64,000 bases of DNA from Streptomyces sp. TBY4 (GCF_024213195.1 NZ_JANAVF010000001.1:1-64000), one strand, 5' to 3'; counted from the stretch's first letter, positions 51,428 through 60,640 are shown. Notes: generated by a model from the letters alone, not told the origin. Numbers and translations: made by a program.

Positions 51428-52837
51428 ATGAGCGAGCGAGCCCGATCCCGATTGCGATCCCTCTTCCGAGCCCGGCCCGGATCCCCGTCTCCCTCCCCGT
51501 CCGGCCCGTCAGGGTCGCCACAGGGGGCCCCGGCCGGATCCCCCGACCGGTCCCGGTCCGCGCCCGCCCCCGCCCGGCCAGGGCCAGGGCAGTTCGCCGT
51601 GGCCCTACGGACGCCCGCGCGGGCCGCCGAGCCGCTGCTCGCGCAGGCACCCGAGGCCTGGCAGCGACTGTTGCCGTACGCCGTGACCGCCGTGTGCGTG
51701 ATGACGCTGCTGCCGGTGACGATCACGGTGCTGACCAACGACTACAAGGCGGGCGGCGGCTGGGCCGGGGCCCTGGGCGTGGCCCAGACCCTGCCGCTGC
51801 TGCTCGCAGTGACCCGGCCGCTGCCCGCATGGGCGATGGTGCTGCTCGCGGACACCATCGGGGCCGCCGTACTGACTCAGGCGGACGCGGTCACCGGGCA
51901 CCCCTGGCCCTGGACCCCGATGGTGATCATCGGCTACCTGGTGCTGATGGCCTGCCTGGGGCTGCGCGAGTCCATCCGGACCCTGGTCGGGGTGTGGCTG
52001 GCGACCGGGGTGGTGGGGGCTGCGCTGTGGGGCTTCCACCCGGACGGGACGACCAACACGGTCGCCCTCCTGTTCGTCCTGGCCGGGGTGGTGCTCGCGC
52101 TGACGGGGGCCCTGCGCGGGCTCGGCGACGCGCGCCAGAAGATCGCCGAGCAGGAGAGCATCAGCGAGGCCGAACGGGCCCGGCGCACCCTGCTGGAGGA
52201 ACGGGCGCGGATCGCGCGGGAGTTGCACGACGTGGTGGCCCACCACATGTCGGTGATCACGGTGCAGGCGGATTCCGCGCCGTACCGGCTGCCCGGCATG
52301 GCGGAGCCGGTGCGCGAGGAGTTCGCCGCCATCGCGTCGAGCGCGCGCGAATCCCTGGGCGAGATGCGGCGGCTGCTGACGGTACTGCGCGGGGACGAGG
52401 CGAACGGCGCCGACCGGACCCCGCAGCCGGGGATCGGCCGCTTGCAGCAGCTGGTGGAGGCCACCGTACGGGCCGGGCAGCCGGTGGAGTTGGCGCTGTC
52501 CGCGGGCGCGGCCGGGGCGGCGGGGCCGGCCGCGGACCTGTCGGCGTACCGGATCGTCCAGGAGGCGCTGGCCAATGTGGTGCGGCACGCGCCGGGAGCT
52601 CCGACCCGGGTCTCGGTGACCTTCGACGAGGAAGACCTCCTGGTCCTGGTGGTCAACGGCCCGGCGCGGGACGCGGTGGTGGCGGTGGAGACCTCGGGCA
52701 CCGGGCACGGACTGGTGGGGATGCGGGAGCGCGTACGGTTGACGGGCGGGACGCTGGACACCGGCCCGCTGCCCGACGGCGGCTTCCGGGTCGCCGCCCA
52801 CATGCCCCTCACCACCCCACCCGAGGAACCAAGTTGA
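51428..52837 (+). CDS. NarL-family sensor histidine kinase
   Basis: A 469-residue HisKA_3 kinase. A low-complexity basic N-terminus (to residue about 60) leads into a block of about six hydrophobic segments. The dimerisation segment has RARIARELHDVVAHHMSVIT with the phospho-accepting His; the ATPase domain has RIVQEALANVVRHAPG (N box) and GHGLVGMRERVRLTGG (G box). A CATACGCT -10-like element lies 14-22 bases before the ATG with no ribosome-binding site, so the mRNA may be nearly leaderless. It overlaps its response regulator by four bases. Confidence 0.88.
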   Translation: MSERARSRLRSLFRARPGSPSPSPSGPSGSPQGAPAGSPDRSRSAPAPARPGPGQFAVALRTPARAAEPLLAQAPEAWQRLLPYAVTAVCVMTLLPVTITVLTNDYKAGGGWAGALGVAQTLPLLLAVTRPLPAWAMVLLADTIGAAVLTQADAVTGHPWPWTPMVIIGYLVLMACLGLRESIRTLVGVWLATGVVGAALWGFHPDGTTNTVALLFVLAGVVLALTGALRGLGDARQKIAEQESISEAERARRTLLEERARIARELHDVVAHHMSVITVQADSAPYRLPGMAEPVREEFAAIASSARESLGEMRRLLTVLRGDEANGADRTPQPGIGRLQQLVEATVRAGQPVELALSAGAAGAAGPAADLSAYRIVQEALANVVRHAPGAPTRVSVTFDEEDLLVLVVNGPARDAVVAVETSGTGHGLVGMRERVRLTGGTLDTGPLPDGGFRVAAHMPLTTPPEEPS

Positions 52838-53502
52838 TCATCGTCGACGACCAGGCCATGGTGCGGGCGGGTTTCGCCGCACTGTTGTCGGCGCAGGCCG
52901 ACATCGACGTGGTCGGCGAGGCGCCCGACGGCCGCCAGGGGATCCAGGTCTCCCGCACCGTCCACCCCGACGTGGTGCTGATGGACGTCCGGATGCCGGA
53001 GATGGACGGGCTCAGCGCCGCCCGCGAACTCCTCGATCCCCCGCCGGGGGTGGTGCACCGGCCGAAGGTGCTGATGCTGACCACCTTCGACATCGACGAC
53101 TACGTCTACGAGGCCCTGCGCGCGGGCGCCTCCGGCTTCCTGCTGAAGGACGCCCCGCCGGCGGATCTGATCGCGGCAGTCCGGGTGGTCGCCTCGGGCG
53201 AGGCGCTGCTGGCTCCGTCGGTGACCCGGCGGCTGATCGCGGACTTCGTCGAGCGGCGGCCCGCGCCGCGCCGCGATCCGGCGCTGCGGCTGAACGGGCT
53301 GACCCCGCGGGAGACCGAGGTGCTGGAACTGATCGCGCGCGGGCTCTCGAACCAGGAGATCGCCGGCCACCTGGTGGTCGCCGAGCAGACGGTGAAGACG
53401 CACATCGGGCGGGTCCTCGGCAAGCTGGAGCTGCGGGACCGGGCCCAGGCGGTGATCTTCGCGTACGAGGCGGGGCTGGTGCGGCCGGGCGACGGCGGCT
53501 GA
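52834..53502 (+). CDS. NarL/LuxR-type response regulator
   Basis: A 222-residue response regulator. Receiver motifs are IIVDDQAMVRAGF, VVLMDVRMPEMDG (phospho-Asp), LMLTTFD and GFLLKD; the LuxR HTH is LTPRETEVLELIARGLSNQEIA then TVKTHIGRVLGKL. The start is TTG at 52834, with GAGGAA upstream and a TTGA overlap with the kinase stop; translation is coupled. The pair is not linked to an obvious target gene, though a secreted hydrolase follows at 53636. Confidence 0.92.
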   Translation: MIIVDDQAMVRAGFAALLSAQADIDVVGEAPDGRQGIQVSRTVHPDVVLMDVRMPEMDGLSAARELLDPPPGVVHRPKVLMLTTFDIDDYVYEALRAGASGFLLKDAPPADLIAAVRVVASGEALLAPSVTRRLIADFVERRPAPRRDPALRLNGLTPRETEVLELIARGLSNQEIAGHLVVAEQTVKTHIGRVLGKLELRDRAQAVIFAYEAGLVRPGDGG

Positions 53503-53606
53503 TCCCCCCTGGTCCCTGCTGGTCTCTCCTCCACCCCCTACCGGGGTATGACATCCGACTTGGCTCCCCGGTGCGACGCCCGCCCCGGCACCTCCTTCCT
53601 ACCTTC

Positions 53607-53623
53607 CTCCTCGTCACGAGGAG
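53607..53623 (+). promoter_or_regulatory. Hairpin abutting the hydrolase ribosome-binding site
   Basis: CTCCTCGT-C-ACGAGGAG is a perfect 8-bp dyad with its right arm next to the AGGAGAAGG ribosome-binding site. It may gate translation or bind a regulator. Confidence 0.45.
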
Positions 53624-53635
53624 AGGAGAAGGGGC

Positions 53636-54679
53636 ATGCGCCGCTTCGCAAGGACACTGGTCACGGCCGCACTGGCGGTGACCGTCGTCGCCGGCACCGC
53701 GGGATGGGCCTCCGCGGACACCCAGCCGCTGGTCACGGGCCCGCTGCCGGGCACGGCCGGCTGGCGGGCCGACTCGGTGTCCGGGCGGCCGCTGCCGGAT
53801 CCGGAGCGGACGACGCCGTCCGGGGTCGCCCGGTTCTTCGCCGGGCTGGACCCGTCCCGGGCCCGGGAGCTCGTACGGGCCCACCCGCTGGTGGTGGGCA
53901 ATCTGGACGGAGCTCCGCTCCCCCTCCGGTACGAGGCCAACCGGCTGGCGGTCCTGGCGGCCGGTGAGCCCCGCTTCGCCCCGCTGGCCGCGCCCGGCCG
54001 GCGGATCCTGGCCTTCGACCCGCGCGGACGGGGCACCGTCGCCGAGGTGTTCGGGGACCTGGAGCGGACCGCGCACCTCTCGGTGATCGTGCCGGGCTCG
54101 GACAACGACGCCACCACCCACGACCGCGCGCGGGCCTCGCACACCGGCCCGGCGGGGATGGCCCGCTCCCTGCGCACGGCGACCGGGGAGACGGCCGCCG
54201 TCATCGCGTGGACCGGTTACACCACGCCCGTCGGGGTGGGACTGGACACGGCCCGCGGGCGGCTGGCGGAGGCGGGCGCGGTCCGCCTCGCCCGGTTCAC
54301 CGAGGGGCTCGCCGCGGTCGGCGCGCCCGACCCGGTGCTCTTCTGCCACAGCTACGGCTCGGTGGTCTGCGGGCTCGCGGCCCGGCACACGCACGCCACC
54401 GACATCGTCGCCTTCGGCTCCCCCGGGATGCGGGCCGACAGCGTCCGGGGGCTCGGCACCGGCGCCCGCGTCTGGGCGGCGCGCGGACCCTCGGACTGGA
54501 TCGCCGACATACCGAACGTGGCGTTCGCGGGGCTCGGCCACGGAGCCGATCCCACCTCGGCCACGTTCGGCGCCCGCCGGATCGACGCCACCGACGTGAT
54601 CGGCCACACCGGCTACTTCCTCCCCGGCACCCGCTCGCTGAAGGCCTTCGCCGCGATCGCGACGGGAGAGGCCCGATGA
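53636..54679 (+). CDS. Secreted alpha/beta hydrolase (DUF1023-like)
   Basis: A 347-residue exported protein. The signal peptide is RRFARTLVTAALAVTVVAGTAGWASA. The hydrolase core shows a nucleophile elbow CHSYGSVVCG, preceded by AAVIAWTGYTTPVGV and followed by VAFGSPGMRAD, the order of DUF1023 alpha/beta hydrolases; a late His is in DVIGHTGYF. Substrates are unknown; lipid or ester hydrolysis is likely. Its stop overlaps the start of the acyltransferase by four bases, so the two are probably a functional pair. Confidence 0.88.
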   Translation: MRRFARTLVTAALAVTVVAGTAGWASADTQPLVTGPLPGTAGWRADSVSGRPLPDPERTTPSGVARFFAGLDPSRARELVRAHPLVVGNLDGAPLPLRYEANRLAVLAAGEPRFAPLAAPGRRILAFDPRGRGTVAEVFGDLERTAHLSVIVPGSDNDATTHDRARASHTGPAGMARSLRTATGETAAVIAWTGYTTPVGVGLDTARGRLAEAGAVRLARFTEGLAAVGAPDPVLFCHSYGSVVCGLAARHTHATDIVAFGSPGMRADSVRGLGTGARVWAARGPSDWIADIPNVAFAGLGHGADPTSATFGARRIDATDVIGHTGYFLPGTRSLKAFAAIATGEAR

Positions 54680-55896
54680 GCGCCCCGTCCCTCCTCACCA
54701 GGGCACGCACCGTCGCCGGCCGGATCGACGCGAAGACCCCCGCCCACCGCGACCGGGCGATCGACGGGCTGCGGGCGCTCGCCCTGCTGGCCGTGCCGAC
54801 CGGGCACTGGCTGCTCGGCGGATTCACCCTCGACTCCGACGGGGCCCTGCACAACGCCAGCCCCCTCTCCGCCTTCGGCGGCCTGGCCCCGGCGAGCTGG
54901 GTGCTGCAGATGCTCGGCATCTTCTTCCTCGTCGGCGGCTACGCCTCGGCGCTCTCCTTCCGGCGGCACACCGGATCGGCCGGGGCCTGGCTCAAGGGCC
55001 GGGTCGCCCGGCTGGCGCGGCCGGTGCTCGGGGTCACCGCGGTGTGGGCCCTGGCCGTGCCCGTGCTGTACGCGGCCGGGGTGCCCGAGGCCACCCTGCG
55101 GACCGGGGCGAAGCTGGTGATCCAGCCGCTGTGGTTCGTCGGGGTGTACCTGGTGGTCACCGCGCTGACCCCGTACTGCGTGCGCGCCGCGCACCGGTTC
55201 GGCGGCTGGGCGGCGGCCCCGCTGCTCGGCTCGGTCGCCGTCGTGGACTTCCTGCGCTACGGGCCCTTCGCGGACTCGGTGCCCGGCTGGGTGGCGCTGG
55301 TGAACATCCTGCCGGGCTGGCTGTTCGCGTACCAGCTCGGCGTGGACTGGGGAGAGGGCCGGATCGGGCGGCGCGGGGGGTGGCTGCTGCTGGTGGGCGG
55401 GAGCGCCCTGTTCGCGGCGCTGCTGATGGTCTTTCACTACCCGGCCTCGATGGTCGGCGTGCCGGGCGAGGCCCGGACCAACTCGCATCCGCCGTCGCTG
55501 CTCGTCCTGGCCCTGGCCGCGGCCCAGTCGGGCGCGGCGATCCTGCTGCGGGACCGGCTGGCGCGGCTGCTGGCCCGGCCGCTGCTGTGGGCTCCGGTGG
55601 TCGTGATCAACCTGTGCGCGATGACGATCCTGTGCTGGCACCAGACGGCGATGCTGGCGGCCGCCGTACCGGGGTCGTTCGCGGGCGGGCTGGCCGGGCT
55701 GACGACGGCGCCGGACAGCGTGGGGTGGATCCTGGCGCGGCTGGCGTGGATGCCGGTGTTCGCGGCGCTGCTGGTGGGCATCGCCCGGTACGCGCGCCGG
55801 TTCGAGCGGCCCTGGACCAGAGCCACGGCACTGCGCCGGACCGCGGCGGGCCTCCTGGCGGCCGGCTTCGCGGTGTTCGCGCTGGGGCTGGCGTAG
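54676..55896 (+). CDS. Membrane acyltransferase (AT3 / acyltransferase 3 family)
   Basis: A 406-residue polytopic protein with about ten hydrophobic segments. It has the AT3 opening HRDRAIDGLRALALLAVPTGHW, with the catalytic-type R/His pattern (RAIDGLRA) and a GGYASALSFRRH loop. Members transfer acyl groups to sugars, peptides or antibiotics at the membrane. It follows the DUF1023-like hydrolase with ATGA overlap. A UUCG-capped hairpin ends the operon. Confidence 0.88.
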   Translation: MSAPSLLTRARTVAGRIDAKTPAHRDRAIDGLRALALLAVPTGHWLLGGFTLDSDGALHNASPLSAFGGLAPASWVLQMLGIFFLVGGYASALSFRRHTGSAGAWLKGRVARLARPVLGVTAVWALAVPVLYAAGVPEATLRTGAKLVIQPLWFVGVYLVVTALTPYCVRAAHRFGGWAAAPLLGSVAVVDFLRYGPFADSVPGWVALVNILPGWLFAYQLGVDWGEGRIGRRGGWLLLVGGSALFAALLMVFHYPASMVGVPGEARTNSHPPSLLVLALAAAQSGAAILLRDRLARLLARPLLWAPVVVINLCAMTILCWHQTAMLAAAVPGSFAGGLAGLTTAPDSVGWILARLAWMPVFAALLVGIARYARRFERPWTRATALRRTAAGLLAAGFAVFALGLA

Positions 55897-55914
55897 CCGG
55901 AGCACCGGTACACG

Positions 55915-55952
55915 ACGAGAGCGCCGCTCCCTTCGGGGAGCGGCGCTCTCGT
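55915..55952. terminator. Hairpin terminator with 17-bp stem and TTCG loop
   Basis: Bases 55915-55931 pair perfectly with 55936-55952 around TTCG, between the acyltransferase and the convergent DUF350 gene. Confidence 0.92.
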
Positions 55953-55968
55953 GCGGTCTCGGTGCGCC

Positions 55969-56391
55969 TCAGGCGATGGAGGCGGCGACGATCGCGGCGA
56001 CCGCCAGGTTGCAGGAGGCCGACACCCACACGGCGGGGTGCGGCTCGGGGTCGACCACGATGGCGCCGAGCCGGCCCGGGGTCACCAGGTCCAGCAGCAG
56101 GAAGGCCACCGCCATCAGGACCAGGCCGAGCAGGCCGAAGGCCGCCGTGGAGAGCAGGCCCTTGCCGAAGTCCTCGTAGGTGGTCCAGATCGAGGTGAAG
56201 ACGATGCCGCCGATGCCGAGCAGCGCCGAGGACAGCAGGACGGAGGCGTTGCGGTTGCGCTCTTCCCAGATCTGCTTCGGCAGCTTGCCGGGGGTCAGCA
56301 CGTCCACCAGGACGATGCCGAGGATGAGCAGCACCAGGCCGACGCCGCCGAATGCGGTGGTGCGGCCAAGTCCGTTGATGATGTCGCTCAT
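55969..56391 (-). CDS. DUF350/YjfL-like membrane protein
   Basis: A 140-residue protein with four hydrophobic segments: GGVGLVLLILGIVLVDVL, VLLSSALLGIGGIVF, AAFGLLGLVLMAVAFLLLDL and the C-terminal AVAAIVAASIA. The LVDVLTPGKLPKQI and LLDLVTPGRLGAI repeats are the two DUF350 signatures. DUF350 proteins are often near ATP-grasp enzymes of the glutathionylspermidine-synthase type, and an ATP-grasp frame lies divergently next door here. The ATG lacks a clear ribosome-binding site. Confidence 0.85.
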   Translation of the reverse strand: MSDIINGLGRTTAFGGVGLVLLILGIVLVDVLTPGKLPKQIWEERNRNASVLLSSALLGIGGIVFTSIWTTYEDFGKGLLSTAAFGLLGLVLMAVAFLLLDLVTPGRLGAIVVDPEPHPAVWVSASCNLAVAAIVAASIA

Positions 56392-56496
56392 TGAGAAGCC
56401 GTCTCCGGGATGGGGTAGGAAGTACGCCGCGTGTCTGTCGTCGCGGTGGCCGAATCTATCGCACGGCATGGCACCCGACCATGGGGAGGTCAGGAA

Positions 56497-57162
56497 ATGG
56501 CGGAGCTCAGGGTGGCGCGGCCCGGTGAGGCGGGGGCGCTGACGGGGCTGGTCATGCGCTCCAAGGCGCACTGGGGGTACGGGGCGGAGTTCCTCGCGGC
56601 CTGCGCGCCGGAGTTGCGGATCGCGCCCGGGGACGAGGTGCGGCGGCGGATCGTGGTCGCCGAGGACGCGGCGGGCGCGGTGCTCGGGCTCGCTTCCCTG
56701 GACGGGGAGCCGCCGCTCGGGCGGCTGGGGCTGCTCTTCGTCGAACCGGCCGCGATCGGCGGGGGCGTGGGGCGCCTGCTCTACCGGGACGTGCTGCGGC
56801 GCGCCGCCGGGCTCGGCTTCCGCCGGCTGCTGATCGACTCCGATCCGCACGCCGCAGGGTTCTACCGGGCGATGGGCGCCGTGACCTCGGTGCAGGGACC
56901 CGGGCCGGAGTCCGGCGCGGAGGCCTCCGGCGGGCTGGTGCCCTTCGAGGTGGCGCCCGTTCCCCTGGCCGGCTGGGCGCGGGCCTGGACGGGCGGCGGG
57001 GCGGCCGTGCACATCGGCAACGTCGCCGAGTACAACGCGCAGTTCGCGGACGCCTCCCTGGACCGGGAGCAGCGGGCCGCCCACCACTACGCCTGCCTGG
57101 CCGCCTTCTACAGTCCGCGGCCGGCCGCGCTGGTGCTGCCGCGCCCGGTGCCGGCCGACTGA
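56497..57162 (+). CDS. GNAT acetyltransferase, N-terminal part of a GNAT/ATP-grasp fusion
   Basis: A 221-residue reading frame. Residues about 1-130 are a GNAT fold with LRVARPGEAGALTGL and the acetyl-CoA loop VEPAAIGGGVGRLLYRDVL; DSDPHAAGFYRAMG closes it. From residue about 165 onward (VHIGNVAEYNAQFADASL and FYSPRPAALVLPRPVPAD) the sequence no longer looks like GNAT. It ends at TGA (57160-57162), yet the same frame continues with strong codon bias into an ATP-grasp domain, as if one protein had been cut. GGAGG lies seven bases before the ATG. Confidence 0.82.
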   Translation: MAELRVARPGEAGALTGLVMRSKAHWGYGAEFLAACAPELRIAPGDEVRRRIVVAEDAAGAVLGLASLDGEPPLGRLGLLFVEPAAIGGGVGRLLYRDVLRRAAGLGFRRLLIDSDPHAAGFYRAMGAVTSVQGPGPESGAEASGGLVPFEVAPVPLAGWARAWTGGGAAVHIGNVAEYNAQFADASLDREQRAAHHYACLAAFYSPRPAALVLPRPVPAD

Positions 57163-58434
57163 GTCTCCCTGCTCGGCCGCCAGCTGGACTGGCCCGCCGG
57201 GGTGGAGGTCTACGACGGACTCTCGGAGCGGGATCCGGGCCTGTCGGACGCCGTACGGGCCCGGCCGGCGCTGGCCGCGCGGCTGACCGGGACCGGGACC
57301 CGGACCGGAAGCGGGGCGCCCCTCGTGCCGTGGGGCCCGACCGAGCCCTTCGCGCGGCTGGCGCGGCGGCCCTGGCGGCCGGAGGAGCTGCGGTACGAGT
57401 CGAAGTCCGCGGCGCACGGGCTGTTCGCCCGGATCCTCGCGGCGGGCGGGCACCCCGCGATCACGCTGCCCGCACAGTGGCGGGCCGGCACCCGGCGGGC
57501 CGCGGTCCGGCTGCTGGCGTCCCGCACCAGGGCGGGCGAGAGCACCGTTCTCAAATCGGAGCACGGCGTCGGCGGCTCGGGCACCACCGTGCTCACCCCC
57601 GAGCGGGTGCGCGCGGCGGGCGGGGCCCGGGCGGTGGTCCGGGCCCTGCCGCGCGGGCCGCTGCTGGTGGAGGAGTACGTACGCGGACCGGCGGATCCGA
57701 CCGAGCCGCGCGACCTCACCTACGACGGGTTCGTGGACGCGGACGGCCGGGTCCACGAGGTCGGCGGGGCGGTGATGGACGTGGCGGACGGCGGGTACCG
57801 CGGTGCGACGGTGGGGCCGGGCGTGGTCCCCGGGTGGGCGCAGGAGCCGCTGCTGGCCTTCGGCCGGGCGGTGGGCCGGGAGCTGTCGGCGGCGGGCTAC
57901 CGGGGCTGGTTCGACGTGGACTTCGTCGCCGACGGCGCGGGCCGGCTGGCCCCGACGGAGACCAACCTGCGCCTGACCGGGCCGTCCGTGGCCTTCGTGG
58001 TGGCGGCCCGGCTCGACGAACTGCGGGGCGCGGGGCACTTCGTACGGATCGCCGACCGGGTGGAGCTGGGGGCCCGGCTGCCGGAGGCGGCCTTCGGCGA
58101 GCTGTGCGAGCGGCTGGCCCGCCGGTGCGCCGCGATCGGCGCGGTGTTCCTCCCCGCCATCCCCACCGGCGCCTTCGAACCGGCGCCCTGGATGGGCGCC
58201 CTGGTGGCCGCGACCGGCAGGGAGCTGCTGGACGCGGCCGAGCGGCTGGTGCGGGCGGAGGCGCTGTCCGTCGGTGCGATGTTCGCGCAGCCGGACGGCG
58301 CCCGCCCGGCCGAAGCCGGCCTGCCGGAGTCGGACCGACCGGAGCCGGAGCCGGACCGGCCGGAGTCGGAGCCGGACCGGCCGGAGTCGGAGCCGGAGCC
58401 GGAGCCCGGCCGGCCGCGCGCTCAGCCCGCCTGA
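57163..58434 (+). pseudogene. ATP-grasp peptide-ligase part, in frame after a TGA
   Basis: In the same frame as the GNAT part. The codons after the TGA (VSLLGRQLDWPAGVEVYDGL) all end in G or C and read as continuing protein. The domain has a glycine loop SEHGVGGSGTTVL, a strand LVEEYVRGPADP, and GWFDVDFVADGAGRLAPTETNLRLTG with the metal-binding pattern of ATP-grasp ligases, resembling the PGM1 peptide ligase type. No ribosome-binding site or good start follows the TGA; GTG 57202 is the only near start. The acidic tail has DRPESEPDRPESEP repeats. Marked as a pseudogene because the split is probably a nonsense mutation. Confidence 0.72.
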
Positions 58435-60575
58435 TCGGTGGCCGGGGCCGCGTCCCGGCCCGGCGCCTGCGCCTGCGCCGGAACCGATGCCGACCCCGCG
58501 CCCGCGCCCGCTGCCGGCCTGGAGGCCGCCTCCGGTGCCACGTCGAAGGCGCTGACCTGCGGACGGGAGACGTAGACCGCCACGATCCCGGCGGCGATCA
58601 TCAGCGGAATGTTGAAGGCGTAGACGAGCACGGCCTGCTGGGGCCAGTCCTGCTTGGCCGCGAGCCGGTAGAAGTTGTCCTGCGGCCACCACGCGGCCAG
58701 CAGGTAGACGATCGCCAGGTGGGCCGCCGCGGTGATGCCGGGCCCGCGGCGCCCGTGGCGGCGCATCAGGGGGCGGCCGACGCACAGGAACAGCACACCG
58801 GCCGCGAACGCCCAGGACTCGGCCAGGTAGAGGAAGAAGAAGAGGGTCGCGTACGGGTTCGGGACGCCGGAGAGGTCCGTGGAGCCGGGCCAGAAGATCT
58901 TGGTGAGGATCATGGCGAAGCCCCCCAGCAGGAGCAGCCCGAGCCCGCCGAAGAAGGCCAGGCCGCCCCACCCCCCGGCGCCGGCCCCCGAGGACGCCCG
59001 CGCGTACTTGCCCCCGCTCCTGCTCCCGCCGCCGCCCTCCCCGTCCCCGTCCTTCCCCGGGGGCAGCGGGACCGCGCCGCGCTGCTCGCGGCCGGCCCGG
59101 TCCCGGGGGATCCGGGGCAGCCGGACCACGGCGCTCGGCATCACGGCTCCCGGGAGCCTGCCCGCCAGGTGGCGGCGGAGCTCCGCGGCGCCGGGGAGGT
59201 CGGAGCCCGGAGGCCAGGCCTCGTCCTCCGGGGATGGCGCGAGGAAGGCGACGAGCGCCGGCCGCGCGTTGACGCCCGTACCGGCTCCCCTGACCTCGGC
59301 CAGGAGCGCGGCGCCGACCGCCGCGTGGCCGCGGATCGCGGACTCGACGGGATGCGGGTCGAGGGGTTCCCCGTCCACGGTGAGCCGGTCGCGGATCCGG
59401 CCGCGGAACTCCAGCAGTCCGTCGGGGCGCAGCGCCCCGAGGTCCCCGGTCGGGACCGGTTCGCCGCCGCCGGGCACGGTGAGGTGGATCTCCCCGTCGC
59501 GCAGGTCCAGTGCGCAGCCGGGGAAGGCGGTTCCGATCAGCGAGAGCTCCTCGGCCCCGTCCAAGGGGCCTGCGAGCTGCGGGAGTTCGAACCGGGCGGC
59601 GACGCCGGCCGCTTCGGTGGGCCCGTAGACGTTGAGCAGCCGGGCTCCGGGGCGCAGCCGGGCGAGCAGGGCGGCCTGCTCGTCGAGGTAGAGGCGGTCA
59701 CCGGCGACCGTGACCATGCGCAGCGAGCGGAGCCCCTCGTCGGGGCGGCGCAGGGTCCAGGCCAGGGAGGCCTCCCGGTCGCGCACGAGGAGTTGGGTGG
59801 CGGTGCCCGGGTCGGTGTGCAGGACGGTGACCCGCTCGGCGTCGACGGCGCGGCGCAGTGACTCCGGTGTCCAGCGCGGGCCTTCGGGCAGGACGAGGGC
59901 GCCGCCCTCGCACAGGGCCCGTGTCCATCCGGCGGCGAAGCCGGTGAGGTCCGGGGCGGCGGTGATCAGGTGCCGGTCCTCGGGTACGGGCCCGGCGACC
60001 CGGGCCCAGCCGTCGTGGGCGGCGAGGAGCCGGTCGTGGGAGAGGAGGACGGCCCTCCGGTCCGCGCCCCCGGTGAACAGTACGGCGGCCGTGTCCCCGC
60101 CCGCGGCCCGGTCGGGCGGGAAGGCGGCCGGCCCGCCCGCCTCGACCGCCTGGTGGCCGTCGGCCCGGATCACCCGCAGGTCGCCGCCGTCGTCGAGGCG
60201 GGCCTGTTCCGCGGCGTCCGCGAGCAGCGCGAAGGGCCGGGCGGCGGCGAGCTGGCGCTGCCCGGTGCGCGGGTTGTCGACGTCGACGAGGCTGTAGGCG
60301 GCGCCGGCCTTGAGGATGCCGAGGAGCTGGACGACGGTCTCGGCCCGCGGGGTGGCCGCCAGGGCGACGACGGCCCGCCCGGGCAGCCCCGAGCCGATCA
60401 GGTGGTGGGCCGACTGGTTCGCCAGTGCGTCGAGCTGTCCGTAGGTGAGGCTGCCGGTGCCCGCGGAAACGGCCTGGGCTCCCGGCGTGTCGCGCACCCA
60501 GCGCTCGAACCGCGAGAGAACGGTGTCGCCGGCGCGGCGGCCGGCGTGCGTGAAGGACTCTGGTCCCTGCGTCAT
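58422..60575 (-). CDS. AMP-binding adenylation domain fused to a four-helix membrane domain
   Basis: A 717-residue fusion. Residues about 1-490 follow the ANL adenylation order: SLTYGQLDALANQSAHHL, a degenerate A3 loop VLFTGGADRRAVLLSH, the A5 motif NVYGPTEAAG, and FRGRIRDRLTVDGEPLDPH (A7-A8). The A10 lysine site reads AGREQR, Arg instead of Lys. Residues about 550-690 hold four hydrophobic segments (FFGGLGLLLLGGFAMIL, FLYLAESWAFAAGVLF, TAAAHLAIVYLLAAW, YAFNIPLMIAAGIVAV). No carrier or condensation domain is seen. It is convergent with the ATP-grasp frame, 3' ends overlapping by 13 bases. The start at 60575 has a weak ribosome-binding site. Confidence 0.87.
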   Translation of the reverse strand: MTQGPESFTHAGRRAGDTVLSRFERWVRDTPGAQAVSAGTGSLTYGQLDALANQSAHHLIGSGLPGRAVVALAATPRAETVVQLLGILKAGAAYSLVDVDNPRTGQRQLAAARPFALLADAAEQARLDDGGDLRVIRADGHQAVEAGGPAAFPPDRAAGGDTAAVLFTGGADRRAVLLSHDRLLAAHDGWARVAGPVPEDRHLITAAPDLTGFAAGWTRALCEGGALVLPEGPRWTPESLRRAVDAERVTVLHTDPGTATQLLVRDREASLAWTLRRPDEGLRSLRMVTVAGDRLYLDEQAALLARLRPGARLLNVYGPTEAAGVAARFELPQLAGPLDGAEELSLIGTAFPGCALDLRDGEIHLTVPGGGEPVPTGDLGALRPDGLLEFRGRIRDRLTVDGEPLDPHPVESAIRGHAAVGAALLAEVRGAGTGVNARPALVAFLAPSPEDEAWPPGSDLPGAAELRRHLAGRLPGAVMPSAVVRLPRIPRDRAGREQRGAVPLPPGKDGDGEGGGGSRSGGKYARASSGAGAGGWGGLAFFGGLGLLLLGGFAMILTKIFWPGSTDLSGVPNPYATLFFFLYLAESWAFAAGVLFLCVGRPLMRRHGRRGPGITAAAHLAIVYLLAAWWPQDNFYRLAAKQDWPQQAVLVYAFNIPLMIAAGIVAVYVSRPQVSAFDVAPEAASRPAAGAGAGSASVPAQAQAPGRDAAPATDQAG

Positions 60576-60640
60576 GGACCGATTCTGGCATCGGGCACCG
60601 ACAAGCACGAGAGCGGCGAAATCCCCTCGAACGAGCGATG

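Noticed and set aside
57160..57162. Selenocysteine at the TGA inside the GNAT/ATP-grasp frame.
   Set aside because: I see no stem-loop of SECIS type just after it and the family is not a selenoprotein family; nonsense mutation is simpler.
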